The notes: generated by a model from the sequence alone, not told the origin. Shown: positions 44,775-57,007, numbered from the stretch's first letter. The stretch: 64,000 bases of DNA from Orychophragmus violaceus (GCA_030180135.1 CM058229.1:39087522-39151521), one strand, 5' to 3'. Made by a program: numbers and translations.

Positions 44775-46024
44775 ATGACTAAAGCATTCACCAATCCGCG
44801 ATCAAAGGCCAAGGCACCGAGACAGGATGAGGGAGCTTCCTCGAGAGGAAAGGGTATCGCTGTCGAGGAGGAAGAACCAGCGATTAAAGGGAAGTATGTT
44901 CAGAAGTCACAAACGAGCTACTCTTGTTCTGAGTACATGGCAAAGCTGACGAATATACCATTCTGGTCAACCCGGTATCCTCACTTCCCGACTTTAGAAG
45001 CTCTTGGACTATTGGGAGACTACAATGAGATTGTAGAAAACATGGGGCTTAAGCACTTCTTCAGCCTTTCCAGTGACGGATATCAGAGCTCGGCTTGCCA
45101 ATTCCTTGCAACCGTGAAAGAAACACACAATTTGAGAAAGGCAGCCTTGAGAGGGGAAGAGAGCCGTGGGAAGATAGAATTCACAATAGGAAAGAAGAAG
45201 CACATCATGACATTTGAGGAAATAAGTACCGTCTTCGGTTTTGTGGAAGATGGTGCACAACTGGGTGCCTTCATCTCCATCAAAAAAGATGATCTCAGGG
45301 ATTTGTGGTACATGATAGTTGATGGGGCGTATAAGGTAGGGTTCATATAGTCCGCGAGAATCCGACACCCAGCTATCCGGTATGTGTACAAGGCACTTGC
45401 TCACACCATGTTTTCAAGGAAAGAGACATCCCAAGTAACTAAAATGGAGATGAAGCTGATGTACATCGGACTGCAACCACTTCTACGTACATTTCCCGAT
45501 GGTAGGGCGATACCACCTGTGCCGCGTAGACCAAGCATGACTGCTATACTGGTAGAGCAGTTCGGTATTCACAGAGATTGGGCAATGTCTATCAGGGATT
45601 CTTATCCCAAATTCAACATGGGTGGGTTGATCACACCGCTACTCAAGGCCAAGAGAGTTAAGCTAGAAGGATCACTGGAAGAGAAAACATTTGGATAGCC
45701 TACGCCGGTGGGATGGTTGGACTTACCTCAGCTGACCAAGAACCATTTTCTAGGTACTAGGCCGCCTCCGGGGCGTCATCTCTTCCGGATGTGTTCAGAT
45801 ACAGAATATGAAGAGAGATATCTGCTCCCGAACACCGCCATCACGAGCTTTGACAACCGGGCCAACGTCAGGTTTCTACCCGGGATGGAGCATCAATTCG
45901 AACCCCGCGGACCGCGAAGAGCAAGTGCAGCCGGTTCTGAATCTTCCGAAGCACCTGCTGGGGTGTATGGGTTGCACCGGTACTACATCGAGCCCTTGGA
46001 TGATCCCATTGCAAACAAGACTGT
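44775..46024 (+). pseudogene. ATH ORF2, N-terminal part (ATHILA ORF-1-like), cut by GP3
   Basis: Starts MTKAFTNPRSKAKAPRQDEG. Conserved-looking blocks are PFWSTRYPHFPTLEALGLLG, MGLKHFFSLSSDGYQSSACQ and KKHIMTFEEISTVFGFVEDG. From memory these fit the Pfam ATHILA ORF-1 family, encoded in the env position. Its role is unknown. TAG stops interrupt the same frame at 45348 and 45696. The GP3 duplication ACTGT (46020-46024) ends this part. The remainder is at 58213-58674 in a frame consistent with simple removal of GP3. Confidence 0.75.
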
Positions 46025-46245
46025 TGATAGGTCGAGTTTTATCCCTATACTAACTGCAAGTGCACAGTGATGTGGATGTAGTACTTAGGGTATCGAAATC
46101 CACATGGACTTTGGGCAACGATAGATTTAGAACGATCGAGTTAAACTAGGAGAAAGCAAAATTGATTAGAAACTAAAAAGCAAAGCAAGAAAGTAAATCA
46201 GGTGAGTTTGTGAGCAAGGAAACGAAGGCGTTAAGTCTAGGGAGT
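46025..46245 (-). repeat. GP3 3' LTR, outer piece
   Basis: TGATAGGTCGAG... to the GGAGT duplication at 46241-46245, where GP4 entered. Continues at 52900. Confidence 0.9.
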
Positions 46246-47439
46246 TGATAGGTTCTAAGTTTTACCCTATTCTCTAACTGCAAGTGCACAGTTCAGTAGT
46301 TGTAGTATATAGGGTTATCGAATCCACAGGGACTCTGGTATTCAATAGAGCGAAACGGATTAATACTAGGAAGAAAACAATGTGATTGAATTAAAAGCGG
46401 TGCGAGAAAGTAAATCAGTAGCAGAGATTAACGGTTGTGAAAGCAAGTAATTAAAAGCGCTAAGTCTAGGGCGTTCTCAGGAAATCAGACAAGCAGACAG
46501 TTCATTCAGTAAGGATCTAATTAAGCACAGTTCTAGAACTCAAAACACAGATATAGAACTAACCAAATTCCTTTGCGATAATTCTCTAAGTCTAAGTGCA
46601 GCAAACCAAACTTTCGTTTGCGAGAACTAACAGATTAAACTAGCATTAATTCCAGGTTTGATATGTTCACAATTATCATAAACCAAACTTTCGTTTGCGA
46701 ATAGTTTAATTGCTCAACCTAATTAGTTCAGATTCCTAAACCCCACTTCCGTGACGTATTTAGCAACCTAAGATCTAGATTCCAATTGATCAGGTTAGAA
46801 CTAGCTTTAAGCACAATTAGATTGAAGAACATATATAGTTATGAATCCTTAACTGAATTTAACAAGTCTAGCAAGTCATGAAAATCCTATGTGAGAAACC
46901 CTAAACCTAACTAGGAATCTACTCAGACATAGATAATGAAAACATAATCATATGATGAATAAATTGCATAAAAGAATAAGAGTAAAAGGGGTTCGAAATC
47001 TTCTCCAAATACAGATGAAGTAAAGGTTCAGATCAGCCCCAAAAGCTCTAGAAATCCTCTGCTCTTAATTATTAAAGCGTCATGTAAAACAAATCTAAAA
47101 ACTCAATAATATAGATCTAATCTCGGCCAGGGGCTTCTTTGTAAATATCAGGAACTTCTGGATCAAAGTGCAAATTCTTGACTCTTCATAAACCGCCGAG
47201 TTTTGGCCCATCTCGCTGGTGCAACGACCCTTGCAGGTGTGCAACGATCGACGCAGTGCTCTGTTTCGGACAGTGAACTCTATCTCTCGGCCAATCACTC
47301 CAAAAATCTCCAAAATGCTCCATTATCTCCAATTCAGCTCCAACCTGATTATACCTGTAAAAGACTCTAAAAGAACACAAAAGACACTAAAACACACTTA
47401 TATCATGTCCTAAAACTAGTAAAAAACCATGATATATCA
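46246..47439 (-). repeat. GP4 3' LTR
   Basis: Contains a motif pair near 47221 and 47241 (20 bp apart, GCAACGACCCTTGCA and GCAACGATCGACGCA). Confidence 0.93.
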
Positions 47440-48384
47440 ACTCCCCCACACTTAGCCTTTGCTTGCCCTCAAGCAAAACAGAGAACTAAAGCATGGTGAA
47501 GAGGTTTGAAAACTTTTCAGAAACTCATTTCATCTTAGAAGCTACAATACTCAGATTCCCCTTAGTAAACCACTGAAAGAATCAATCACAGGATATCAAG
47601 ACCAACATGTACTTCCCCCACACTTAGCAACTGTCCTAAGTAAACTCCACAATCACATTCAAGCATTCAAATTCTCCCTACTGACTTCTGCAAGTATTTA
47701 AGTGCGGTCTCACCTAAGGAGTATCGATCAAAGGGCACATGGGTTCTTACCTTATCAGCTCTAGACCACCATACTATCTTTCTCTAGTCCCTTTCTTCTC
47801 TTTCCCTTCTTTAACAACTGATTTTTCCCACTTTGGGTATCATTTTATTTTTTTTATCAGTGTTCTTCCCGTTATGGGGTGTACTTTGGACACATTCCAT
47901 GGATCACATGAGAGAAAATAGTGTTTGCTACCATTCCCATGACCACTTCGGAGTTACTAACTCATCCTCAGTTTATTATCTTTTTTTTTTTTACTTTATA
48001 GAAGGGGAGAAGGGAACTAAATAGGATAGGTTGACAGGCTGTGTCAGAACTAACAAGGGAATCCGACACAAAGTATACCAAGCCCTTAGGTGAGAAATCT
48101 AAGTCAGTATTAGGGTGAAGTCAGTAAAGGATCCTTTGATACCTGAAGTGATGTGGGTGTTCCCAGTAGGTTAATCTGTGATGGGGTTTTCTAATAGTCA
48201 TAGATAGATCATGCAACTTCATCCCAATGGTTACTTAAGTTCCTGCAAGTCTTGTAAATCTTCTCAGAAAATCATAGTTTCTTACTTAAACAATTTTGAC
48301 TCAATAAAACAAAATTTTTTGAAAAACGGACTGACTCTTAAGAAAACAGAAAACAAAAGTCAGTAGCACCTCCCCCACACTTAA
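47440..48384 (-). other. GP4 3' region with three polypurine-like tracts
   Basis: On the minus strand AAGTGTGGGGGAG-type tracts lie at 48369-48382, 47612-47625 and 47440-47453, the last touching the LTR. No ORF on the minus strand is credible. The half-motif TTGATCGATACTCC is near 47725. Confidence 0.7.
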
Positions 48385-48471
48385 GACACACTGTCCCCAG
48401 TAGTGTCGAGCGAAGGATTGGTAAAAAGAAAGAAAAATTGTTAAAGTTCTGTTGAGTTCTGTAGGGTTTTA

Positions 48472-48753
48472 CCTCTGTCGCTCATGCATCGATCGTTGCA
48501 CTAAGTGCACCGACCGTTACTTGGCGATTTTCGTGTATGGTCGATCGTTGCTCAAGAGCGCAACGATCGCTGCAATGCGATTCCGATCGCGTTGTGACGA
48601 TCGACACAGAAATGCGTCGATCGACGCAACGCGAATTCATCCGAGACCTGCAATCAAAACTCACCAGAAACAAAAACAAACGTAAAATCCTAACAAAAAC
48701 ACCAAAAATTAAGTAGAAAAACACCAGTACCTAATGGTGGGTTGCCTCCCACC
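48472..48753 (-). promoter_or_regulatory. GP4 3' module: hairpin, exon-like array, donor-like site
   Basis: The hairpin GGTGGG/CCCACC (48736-48753) is followed, reading leftwards, by an acceptor-like TTTTGATTGCAG (AG at 48649-48648). Six motif copies (48485 to 48630) come next, then CAGAG/GTAAAACC with GT at 48472. The candidate exon is 175 nt. Confidence 0.65.
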
Positions 48754-48799
48754 CAGCGCTTGTTTAAGGTCAATAGCTTGACCGGACGGACAAGAATTT

Positions 48800-51463
48800 T
48801 CAGGCATTAAGAGAACCTGACAGAGACCTTTTCTGTCTCTGTTCAAGTCTCCTCATCCAAGGTGGAGAATAGGCTGTTGCAGAATGTTCATGTCCAAGAA
48901 AAGATGGAGTAAAATGTGCTCCAGGATCTAAAATCACAGTGTTATCCGGCTGCTCATCATCTGCATCCATGATTGTGAATGTCTGCCCATCTATCAGTGG
49001 CTTTCGCAGCTTCTCCATCTCATATCGCAGCTGCTCATCTCCCAGGTGGAGGTCTATTAGACTCTGTCTAACATCAATCACAGCTCCTGCTGTAGCCAAG
49101 AATGGTCTTCCAAGCAGCAATGCTTCATCAAGATCGCAGTCGTACTTCAGCACAAGGAAGTCTGTCGGAACTAAGTAGTTTCCAACTCTCACTGGTATGT
49201 CCTTCAAGAGTCCTTCCGGAACTCGTATAGACTGATCAGCTAGGACAAGAGAGGTCCTAGTGGGGGAAAAATCCAGCATTCCCAGCTTCTCTGCCACGTA
49301 ATAAGGCATCATACTTCCAGCAGCTCCTAGATCACAAAGAGAGCGTCTAAAACTATCCTCGAAGATAGAACAATCAAGCACAAAGACTCCAGGGTCTGGC
49401 AGCTTCTTCGGGATCTTTGTCAGCAGAACATCACTTATATGTTGAGGAACTACAATCACCCAGTCTCTCAGCTCTTCATTTAGAGGCAGCATCTTGTTCA
49501 AATACCTCTGCACACATGGATGATAAGGTGGATCATCAGAAGATGGAATTTCTTCCAATTCTTCACCAATTTCCTCTAGCTTCTTAAGCTCTTCAATTTC
49601 CTGCTTAATTACCTCAGACACTGAGGAGTGTTGTCTAACAATCTGCGCATAAATCTCCTATTGAGAGATCTCGGAAACTCCAGGGAATAGGCGATCAAGC
49701 TCCAAGTCAGCATCTATGCCATTATCATCCGACAATTCAGTCTGTTCACGATCTGCAACGATCGATGCTAGGTGCGTGTCGATCGTTGCAATGCTGCAGT
49801 TTCCACCCGAGACTTTTTCACAAAAATCCGAGATTTCTTCTTCCTTCACCAATTCAGCTGTACTTAGCTCAAATTTTTCACCTAGGTGAGATCCATCATT
49901 AATGCACACAGACCAGGCTTTAATATGAGTGTCTGCTACTCCTTTTCCCTTCATAGAGCTGGAAATCTGACTCACCTGAGTATCTAACTGCTTCATGTGA
50001 GTGTTCAGCGTCTCAAACTTTCCATTGAGGTTCTCATAGACAGCATCTATCTTCTTGTTGCTTTCCACAGTACTCTTGGTCTGACTCTCCATTAGTTGTT
50101 CAAACATTGCTTCCACCCTACTCTCATGAGCTGTAGGTGCAGGAGGAGTCTGATAAGATGTAGATCCATAGGTTCTCTGAGCACTTTGTCCAAAGGGCTT
50201 CTGAAAACCACTAGTCTGTCCAAAAGAGTTTTGATTGCCTGTGAAGGCACTCTTCTGTCCTTGGGTGAAGAATCTGTTACCCTGCTGATTACCAAATTTG
50301 TTACCTTGGAAACCAGATCCTCCAATGTAATTCACATCTTCTTCCTGAGTGTCCTCCTCAGTCTGAATTACCTCAACATCTTGAGCAAAATGGACAGCCT
50401 TCTTATTAGTCAGGAGGTTGTAGATTGTGTCCATCCTAGATCTCAATTCAGTCATCTCTGTATTCTCTACACTTCCACCAGATTTCTTCCTCCTCTCATC
50501 CATAGTCTTGCAACTGTTTCTGCCAACTAGGTTCTCAATCAACTGCTTAGCTTGTGTAGGAGTCCTGGTGTTGAAGTTCGCATTACTGGAGTTATCCAGT
50601 GCAGACTGATATGGCAGATCTATTCCTCTGAAGAAGATACCAAGTAACTGCACTTCAGTGAATCCATGGTGTGGGCAGTCACGCTGGTACTTCCTAAATC
50701 TCATCCAAGCAGCTTTCAAAGGCTCCACGGCTCCTTGGGGAAATGTGAGAATATCCTGTCTGGACTGGTCTGAACGCGCATCATCATAGAAATGTCTCAG
50801 GAACTCACTTTTCAGTGCTGCCCAAGTGGTAAACTGTCCAGGTGGCAGTTGCTTCAGCCATGCAGCAGCGTCTCCAGCGAGACTGTAGGGAAAGAGCTTA
50901 AGGAACAGATAATCCTGGCAAACTCCATCATACTTCATGCCATTGATTATGTCCTCAAACGAATCAATGTGGTCCATAGGTTGCTCTGTTGGATGTCCAT
51001 GAAATGCATTATGTCTTATCATCGAGTAGTAGATGGTTTTGACCTCAAAATCATTCCTCTCAAAAGCAGGAAGCACTAAAGCTGACCGGTTTCTATGAAA
51101 CTCATCCGGTCTGTTGTAGTCAGCTAAAGTCCTCTCATGGACAACTAACTGTCTACCTTGGGCCTGTCCTTGACCCTGGTTCTGCTCCTGTTGCTGTTGC
51201 TCAGGAGGATCAGGGATGACATTCCCTTCAGCATCAACCCTTTGCCCAGCAGCATTGTACGGGCTGTTATCTCGGTCCCTTAGGGTACCTTCAGCATCTG
51301 GTATCAAAATCAGACGTTCTCGTACCATTCTTTCTCTCTTTTCTCTTCTGATAGTTCTTTCTAGACGTCCAAGTTCTTCAAGATCGAGATTAACTAAGTC
51401 CAAGTTCGGATTACTTCTAGTTTTCTGCGTCTGCATAAACTGTCTGTAATCGTCAGGCAACAA
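48800..51463 (-). pseudogene. GP4 gag-protease, intact except one TAG
   Basis: The frame starts MLPDDYRQFMQTQ at 51463, within the leader array. Acidic/Gln linker about residues 85-125. Capsid domain about 140-330 (LKLFPYSLAGDAAAWLKQLP, FLRHFYDDARSDQSRQD, PHHGFTEVQLLGIFFRGIDL). Gly/Gln/Phe-rich stretch about 375-440. The coiled spacer has MFEQLMESQTKSTVE. A motif pair in DNA reads ATIDTHLASIVA. TAG at 49658-49660 ends a 601-aa frame. The same frame resumes and runs to 48800 with the protease (DLGAAGSMMP, GRPFLATAGAVIDVRQS) and the tail SPPWMRRLEQRQKRS. At the TAG position GP2 has CAA (Gln), so the stop is probably a CAG or CAA to TAG mutation. No zinc knuckle is visible. Confidence 0.92.
49755..49790 (-). 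promoter_or_regulatory. motif pair inside GP4 gag
   Basis: Copies near 49755 and 49775, 20 bp apart, in the coding frame as ASIVA and ATIDT. Confidence 0.75.
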
Positions 51464-51559
51464 TCGATGCTATCAGTGCAACGATCGTTTCAATCTCTGA
51501 ATCGCCTAGTGACGATCGATGCTAAGAATGCAACGATCGACGCAGTGCGATATTGGTAC
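51457..51559 (-). promoter_or_regulatory. GP4 leader array behind an acceptor-like site
   Basis: CTCTCTGTCGCAG (AG at 51561-51560 on minus) precedes four copies near 51529, 51509, 51477 and 51457, the last overlapping the gag start. Confidence 0.65.
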
Positions 51560-51676
51560 CTGCGACAGAGAGAAAATCAGAGAAAATCAGTAACTAACAA
51601 AAACAAAAGCAAAAACGAAAAGAAAACGAAAAGTCCTAGTAAAACCCTAAGTTCGGTCCTATCGAAGACTCTAGAG

Positions 51677-51694
51677 TCCCCGGCAACGGCGCCA
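51677..51694 (-). other. GP4 primer binding site, tRNA-Asp type
   Basis: On minus TGGCGCCGTTGCCGGGGA, 6 bp inside the 5' LTR. Confidence 0.9.
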
Positions 51695-51700
51695 AAAACT

Positions 51701-52894
51701 TGATAGGTTCTAAGTTTTACCCTATTCTCTAACTGAAAGTGCACAGTTCAGTAGTTGTAGTATATAGGGTTATCGAATCCACAGGGACTCTGGTATTCAA
51801 TAGAGCGAAACGGATTAATACTAGGAAGAAAACAATGTGATTGAATTAAAAGCGGTACGAGAAAGTAAATCAGTAGCAGAGATTAACGGTTGTGAAACCA
51901 AGTAATTAAAAGCGCTAAGTCTAGGGCGTTCTCAGGAAATCAGACAAGCAGACAGTTCATTCAGTAAGGATCTAATTAAGCACAGTTCTAGAACTCAAAA
52001 CACAGATATAGAACTAACCAAATTCCTTTGCGATAATTCTCTAAGTCTAAGTGCAGCAAACCAAACTTTCGTTTGCGAGAACTAACAGATTAAACTAGCA
52101 TTAATTCCAGGTTTGATATGTTCACAATTATCCTAAACCAAACTTTCGTTTGCGAATAGTTTAATTGCTCAACCTAATTAGTTCAGATTCCTAAACCCCA
52201 CTTCCGTGACGTATTTAGCAACCTAAGATCTAGATTCCAATTGATCAGGTTAGAACTAGCTTTAAGCACAATTAGATTGAAGAACAGATATAGTTATGAA
52301 TCCTTAACTAAATTTAACAAGTCTAGCAAGTCATGAAAATCCTATGTGAGAAACCATAAACCTAACTAGGAATCTACTCAGACATAGATAATGAAAACAT
52401 AATCATATGATGAATAAATTGCATAAAAGAATAAGAGTAAAAGGGGTTCGAAATCTTCTCCAAATACAGATGAAGTAAAGGTTCAGATCAGCCCCAAAAG
52501 CTCTAGAAATCCTCTGCTCTTAATTATCAAAGCGTCATGTAAAACAAATCTAAAAACTCAATAATATAGGTCTAATCTCGGCCAGGGGCTTCTTTGTAAA
52601 TATCAGGAACTTCTGGATCAAAGTGCAAATTCTTGACTCTTCATAAACCGCCGAGTTTTGGCCCATCTCGCTGGTGCAACGACCGTTGCAGGTGTGCAAC
52701 GATCGACGCAGTGCTCTGTTTCGGACAGTGAACTCTATCTCTCGGCCAATCACTCCAAAAATCTCCAAAATGCTCCATTATCTCCAATTCAGCTCCAAAC
52801 CTGATTATACCTGTAAAAGACTCTAAAAGAACACAAAAGACACTAAAACACACTTATATCATGGCCTAAAACTAGTAAAAACCATGATATATCA
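51701..52894 (-). repeat. GP4 5' LTR
   Basis: Motif pair at 52676 and 52696. Terminal hairpin arms 52855-52864 and 52882-52891 pair perfectly. Confidence 0.93.
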
Positions 52895-52899
52895 GGAGT

Positions 52900-53859
52900 T
52901 CTCAGGAAATCAGGAACACAAGCAATCAATCAATCTGAATCTAATTAAGAACTGTTCTAGAACTCAAATACAGATATAGAATTAACCAACTGTCGTTGTG
53001 AGAACTCTCTAAGTCTAAGTGAAGCAATCCAAATTCCTTTGTAATTACTAACAGATTAAACCAGCTTTAATTCCAAGTTCGATATGTTCACAATCTAATT
53101 AAACCAAATTCCTTTGCGAGTAATTAAATTTCTCATCTAGGTTCTTTCTAGCTAATTAACCAACTGTCGTTGTATCAATCAACCTAACATCATAAATCTG
53201 GGTAGCTAAGTCAGATTAAGCAGTAAGAACAATCCTAGATGAAGAACTAACAGATATGAATCCCTACAGATTTATTAACCTATTATTCCATGAAATCCCT
53301 AATGAGAATCCCTAAACCTAACAGGTAATCTACTCAGACATGATCATCGAAACAGAAAACATCATGAGTAGAAAAACCAAATATCATAAAATCAAATAAA
53401 GAACTGGAGATCAAAATCCTCTCTCTTTCGAGAGCAGGATCAGCCCCTAGCTCTCTCTGAAAATAGAATAAAGCGTAAGTAAAGCGTAGCCTAAACAATG
53501 GCTTAAAAACCCTAATATAATGGTCTAAAGTCGGCTGGGGCTTCCTTGTAATTATGAGAAACTTCTGGGCCTTGTTGCAAATTCCATATTCTTCATTAAC
53601 TCTCGCGAGAAAGGCCCATCACGCATGTGCATCGATCGACACCAAAGGTGTGTCGATCGACACATCTCTCAAATATCGACAGTGAGCTCATTCTCTCGGC
53701 CAAATGCTCCAAACAGCTCCAGAATGCGCCATAATCACTAAATCCACTCCAAACGCATCTAGACCTGTAAACATACTAAAAAGACTCCAAAACATAATAA
53801 AAGACTCGATAAATAAGACATATACCATGGCTAAAATCCCTAAAATCCATGGTATATCA
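52900..53859 (-). repeat. GP3 3' LTR, inner piece
   Basis: Continues 46245. Holds the motif pair GCATCGATCGACACC (53629) and GTGTCGATCGACACA (53649) and the terminal hairpin ending at 53859. Confidence 0.9.
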
Positions 53860-54768
53860 ACTCCCCCACACTTAGCTCTTGCTTGCCCTCAAGCAAGTAA
53901 AGAACCAAAGCATGGTGAAGAGGTTTGAAAACTTTCAGAAACTCTTTTCATCCTAGAAGCAACAACACTCAGATTCCCCTTAGCAAGCCACTGAAAGAAT
54001 CACCTGCAAGACATCAAGACCAATATGTACTTCCCCCACACTTAGCAACTGTCCTAAGTAAACTCCACAATTAATCCAAGCAATTCAAATTCACCCTACT
54101 GACTTCTTAAAAATATTAAGTGCGGTCTCACCTAAGGATTATCGATCAAAGGGCACATGGATTCTTAGTCTGTTAGCTCTAGACCACCATACTATCTTTT
54201 TCTAGTTCCTTTCTTCTCTTTTCCCTTCTCAGCAACTGATTTTTCCCCATTGGGTATCATTTTAATTTTTTATCAGTGCTCTTCCCGTTATGGGGTGTAC
54301 TTTGGACACATTCCATGGATCACACAGGAGGTAATAGTGGTAGCTACTACTCCCGTGACCACTTCGGAGTTACTAACTCATCCTCAGTTTATTATTAATA
54401 TTTTTTTTACTTTACTTAGAGAAGGGGAGAAGGGTTCCATACTCGGACAGGTTTACAAGCTGTGTCAGAACTAACAGAGGAGTCCGACTCAAGTTATACC
54501 AAGCCCTTAGGTGAGAAAATTAAGTCAAAATTAGGGTGAAGTCAGTAAAAGGATCCTCTGAATACCTGAATTGATATGGGTGTCCTCAGTAGGTTGATCC
54601 GTGTTGGGATTTCTAATAGTCATAGATTGATTTTTCAGCTTCATCCCAATGGTTACTTAAGTTCCTGCAAGTGCTGTCAACTTCTCAAAAATTCACTGTT
54701 TCCTAAGAAAAACAGGACTGACTCTAAGAAAACAAAAGCGTGCGTCAGTAGCTACCTCCCCCACACTT
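53860..54768 (-). other. GP3 3' region with three polypurine-like tracts
   Basis: Tracts at 54756-54768, 54030-54043 and 53860-53873, spacing about 726 and 170 bp. No credible ORF. Confidence 0.7.
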
Positions 54769-54858
54769 AAAATACATTGTCCCCAGTGTAATCAAAGCAT
54801 GAGCTCGGTGAAAACAGATAATCAAATGAAAAGAGTCTGAAAATTCCAGAGTTACGTA

Positions 54859-55098
54859 CCTCTCATCGTACTGTGTCGATCGATGCTCAGGACCGCAATG
54901 ATCGACGCAAGGCGCATTTACTCGATTCATTCGTGTAATCGCAATGTGTCGATCGACACACATGTCGTGTCGATCGATGCTAGGCGATTTTTGACTGTTC
55001 TCTCGGCTGAAAACACTAAAACGAAAAATTAAAATAGCAAACACCTAAAAATGAAAAATAAAAACAAAAACTGGCTCTATAGTGGGTTGCCTCCCACT
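54859..55098 (-). promoter_or_regulatory. GP3 3' module: hairpin, array, donor-like site
   Basis: Hairpin AGTGGG/CCCACT (55081-55098), acceptor-like GTTTTAGTGTTTTCAG (AG at 55009-55008), four motifs (54967, 54947, 54895, 54874), then GAGAG/GTACGTAAC with GT at 54860-54859. The candidate exon is about 147 nt. Confidence 0.65.
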
Positions 55099-55146
55099 CA
55101 GCGCTTGTTTTTAGTCATTAGCTTGACTATGGGACAAAGAGTTGAC

Positions 55147-56865
55147 TCATGGCGGTTTCAACAGAGACTTTGAATGTCTCTGTGAATATCTCTTCATCCA
55201 AGGCGGTGTATATGCTTTCGGATCATGAGATTTTCCAAGGAAAGAAGGAGTAGAATCAGGGCGGGAGCGAAGCTTGGGTGGGATGCTGCGTTTTCCTGCA
55301 TTCAAGGTAATGCGGTTAGGAGGTTTATGCTTAGATGATTTATGCCTTACCTTTGGTGGAGATCTGATGTTTGGAGCTTTCTGCTTATGAGCAGTTGCAG
55401 GTACTGAAGATGTTAGAGCAAGTTCAAGAGGAACCGCCATCTTCTTCTCTCCAATTGGAACCTCTGACTCCACCTCAACACTGAGGCTATGTCCATCAAT
55501 GGTGCCTCTCTACAGCTTATCCATCTTAAACCTCAATGTCTCATCTCCCAGTTGGAGGTTAATCAATCCATGTCGCACATTAATCTCAGCTCCAGCAGTA
55601 GCTAGGAATGATCTTCCAAGTAGCAGAGGATCATCAAGTTCAATCTCATACTTCAGCACCACAAAATCTGTTGGAATCAAGTAGTTTCCAACTCTGACAG
55701 GAATATCCTCAAGAACTCCTTCCGGATATCGCTTTGAACGATCAGCTAGGATAAGAGAGATCCTAGTAGGCTGGAATTCTATCTTTCCCAATCTCACGGC
55801 AACTGAGTACGGCATTAGATTCACACAAGATCCTAAGTCACACAGAGAACGCTTAAATCTGTCTTTAGAGATAGATTAGTCTAGCACAAAGGCTCATGGA
55901 TCTGGAAGCTTCTCTGTAATCTCAATCAGCTTCTTTTCCATCACTTTCATGCAGTTATCCACTTCTAGGTTCTGTTTAGACGGTTTAGGAACCTTAGGAT
56001 ATGGTACAGGGGGCTTATAGACTCGTTCTGGGACTGTTGCAGGTTTCTGGTCTCGTCTGCGATTTGTGTCGATCGATGCATAGGGTGTGTCGATCGACGC
56101 AAGGAGATTTTGTTCAATTTCATCAGACGGATCGGGATTGCATCGATCGACATCAAGGGTGTATCGATCGATGCATGTCTCAGACATACAATATTCATCC
56201 AGAATATCCGAGATTATGCTCTCTTCTTCTCCTAGCAACTCAATCTCATCTCTTAAGGTCACAGCATTGACGTATTTCTTCCGTTCAGCTTTCCCAGCTT
56301 CATTTTGCCTTTGTATTGCTCCAGCTGTTTGTTGAACTCGGGCATCTAGCTTCTTCATATGTGTACTCAAAAATTCAAACTTTCCATTCAGATTTTCATG
56401 CATAACATCCAGCTTCCTGTCGAAATCTATAGCAGTCTTAGTCTGATCCTCTAGAAACTGCTCCATCATGGCTTCCATCTTTCTCTTATAAGCATTAGCA
56501 GCAGGAGGTGTCTGATAAGAAGATGATCCAAAGGTTCTCTGATAAGAATTACCTTGCTGATTACCAAACCTGTTTCCTTGGAATCCAGAGCTACTGATGT
56601 AGTTCAAATCTTCTTCCTGCTTTTCCAATAACTGCTCCATCATACTTAACAGCTTATCAGACTGCTTATTTTGAGGAGCAAAAGGCTGATATGATGGAGA
56701 TTCATAATCTCTGGTGAATGAATAGGAACCATAGCCTCTGCAGAATGAGTTATTCTGCTGATTTTCCAACATCCGTTCCATCATTCCCATCATCTTACGC
56801 GATGTGTCGATCGATGCGAAGTAGTGTCGATCGATGCAAGCTCGAAGATGTGTCGATCGACACAC
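55147..56865 (-). pseudogene. GP3 shortened gag plus protease, three stops
   Basis: A single frame from 56865. The capsid domain present in GP1, GP2 and GP4 is missing. Instead three related modules (MMERMLENQQNN, MMEQLLEKQEED, MMEQFLEDQTKT) follow the leader array. The spacer reads the DNA motif in two frames, CIDRYTLDVDRC and LLASIDTPYASIDT. Protease follows (NLMPYSVAVRLG, GRSFLATAGAEINVR) and the tail YTPPWMKRYSQRHS. Stops: TGA 55894, TAA 55876, TAG 55507. It cannot form a capsid by itself, so any past movement needed gag from relatives. Confidence 0.87.
56066..56175 (-). promoter_or_regulatory. four motifs inside GP3 gag
   Basis: Copies near 56066, 56087, 56138 and 56160, two pairs of 21-22 bp. 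They span both reading frames noted for the gag entry. Confidence 0.8.
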
Positions 56866-56904
56866 AGGACCGTGTCGATCGATGCAAGGCGATTACAGGC
56901 GTAC
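56803..56904 (-). promoter_or_regulatory. GP3 leader array behind an acceptor-like site
   Basis: TTCTTGCGGTTCAG (AG at 56906-56905) then copies near 56871, 56849, 56823 and 56803. Confidence 0.65.
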
Positions 56905-57007
56905 CTGAACCGCAAGAACAGAAAAAGAAAAAAAATTAGTAACAAAAAATAAAAACGAAAAACCTAGTCTAAACCCTAAGTTCAAATCTATCGAAGACTC
57001 AAAAGAT

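Larger units (their letters stand above)
46246..52894 (-). mobile_element. GP4: youngest gag-protease element
   Basis: Perfect GGAGT duplication (46241-46245, 52895-52899). Both LTRs are 1194 bp and differ at about 13 positions by eye (about 1.1%). The order on the minus strand is LTR, tRNA-Asp PBS, leader array, gag, protease, hairpin, 3' array, three polypurine-like tracts, LTR. There is no pol and no ORF2. It landed inside the LTR of its relative GP3. Confidence 0.95.

Noticed and set aside
49658..49660. TAG between gag and protease of GP4 as a programmed readthrough stop
   Set aside because: GP2 has a sense CAA codon at the aligned position and the following context (GAG) is not a known plant readthrough context. 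A CAG or CAA to TAG mutation is simpler.
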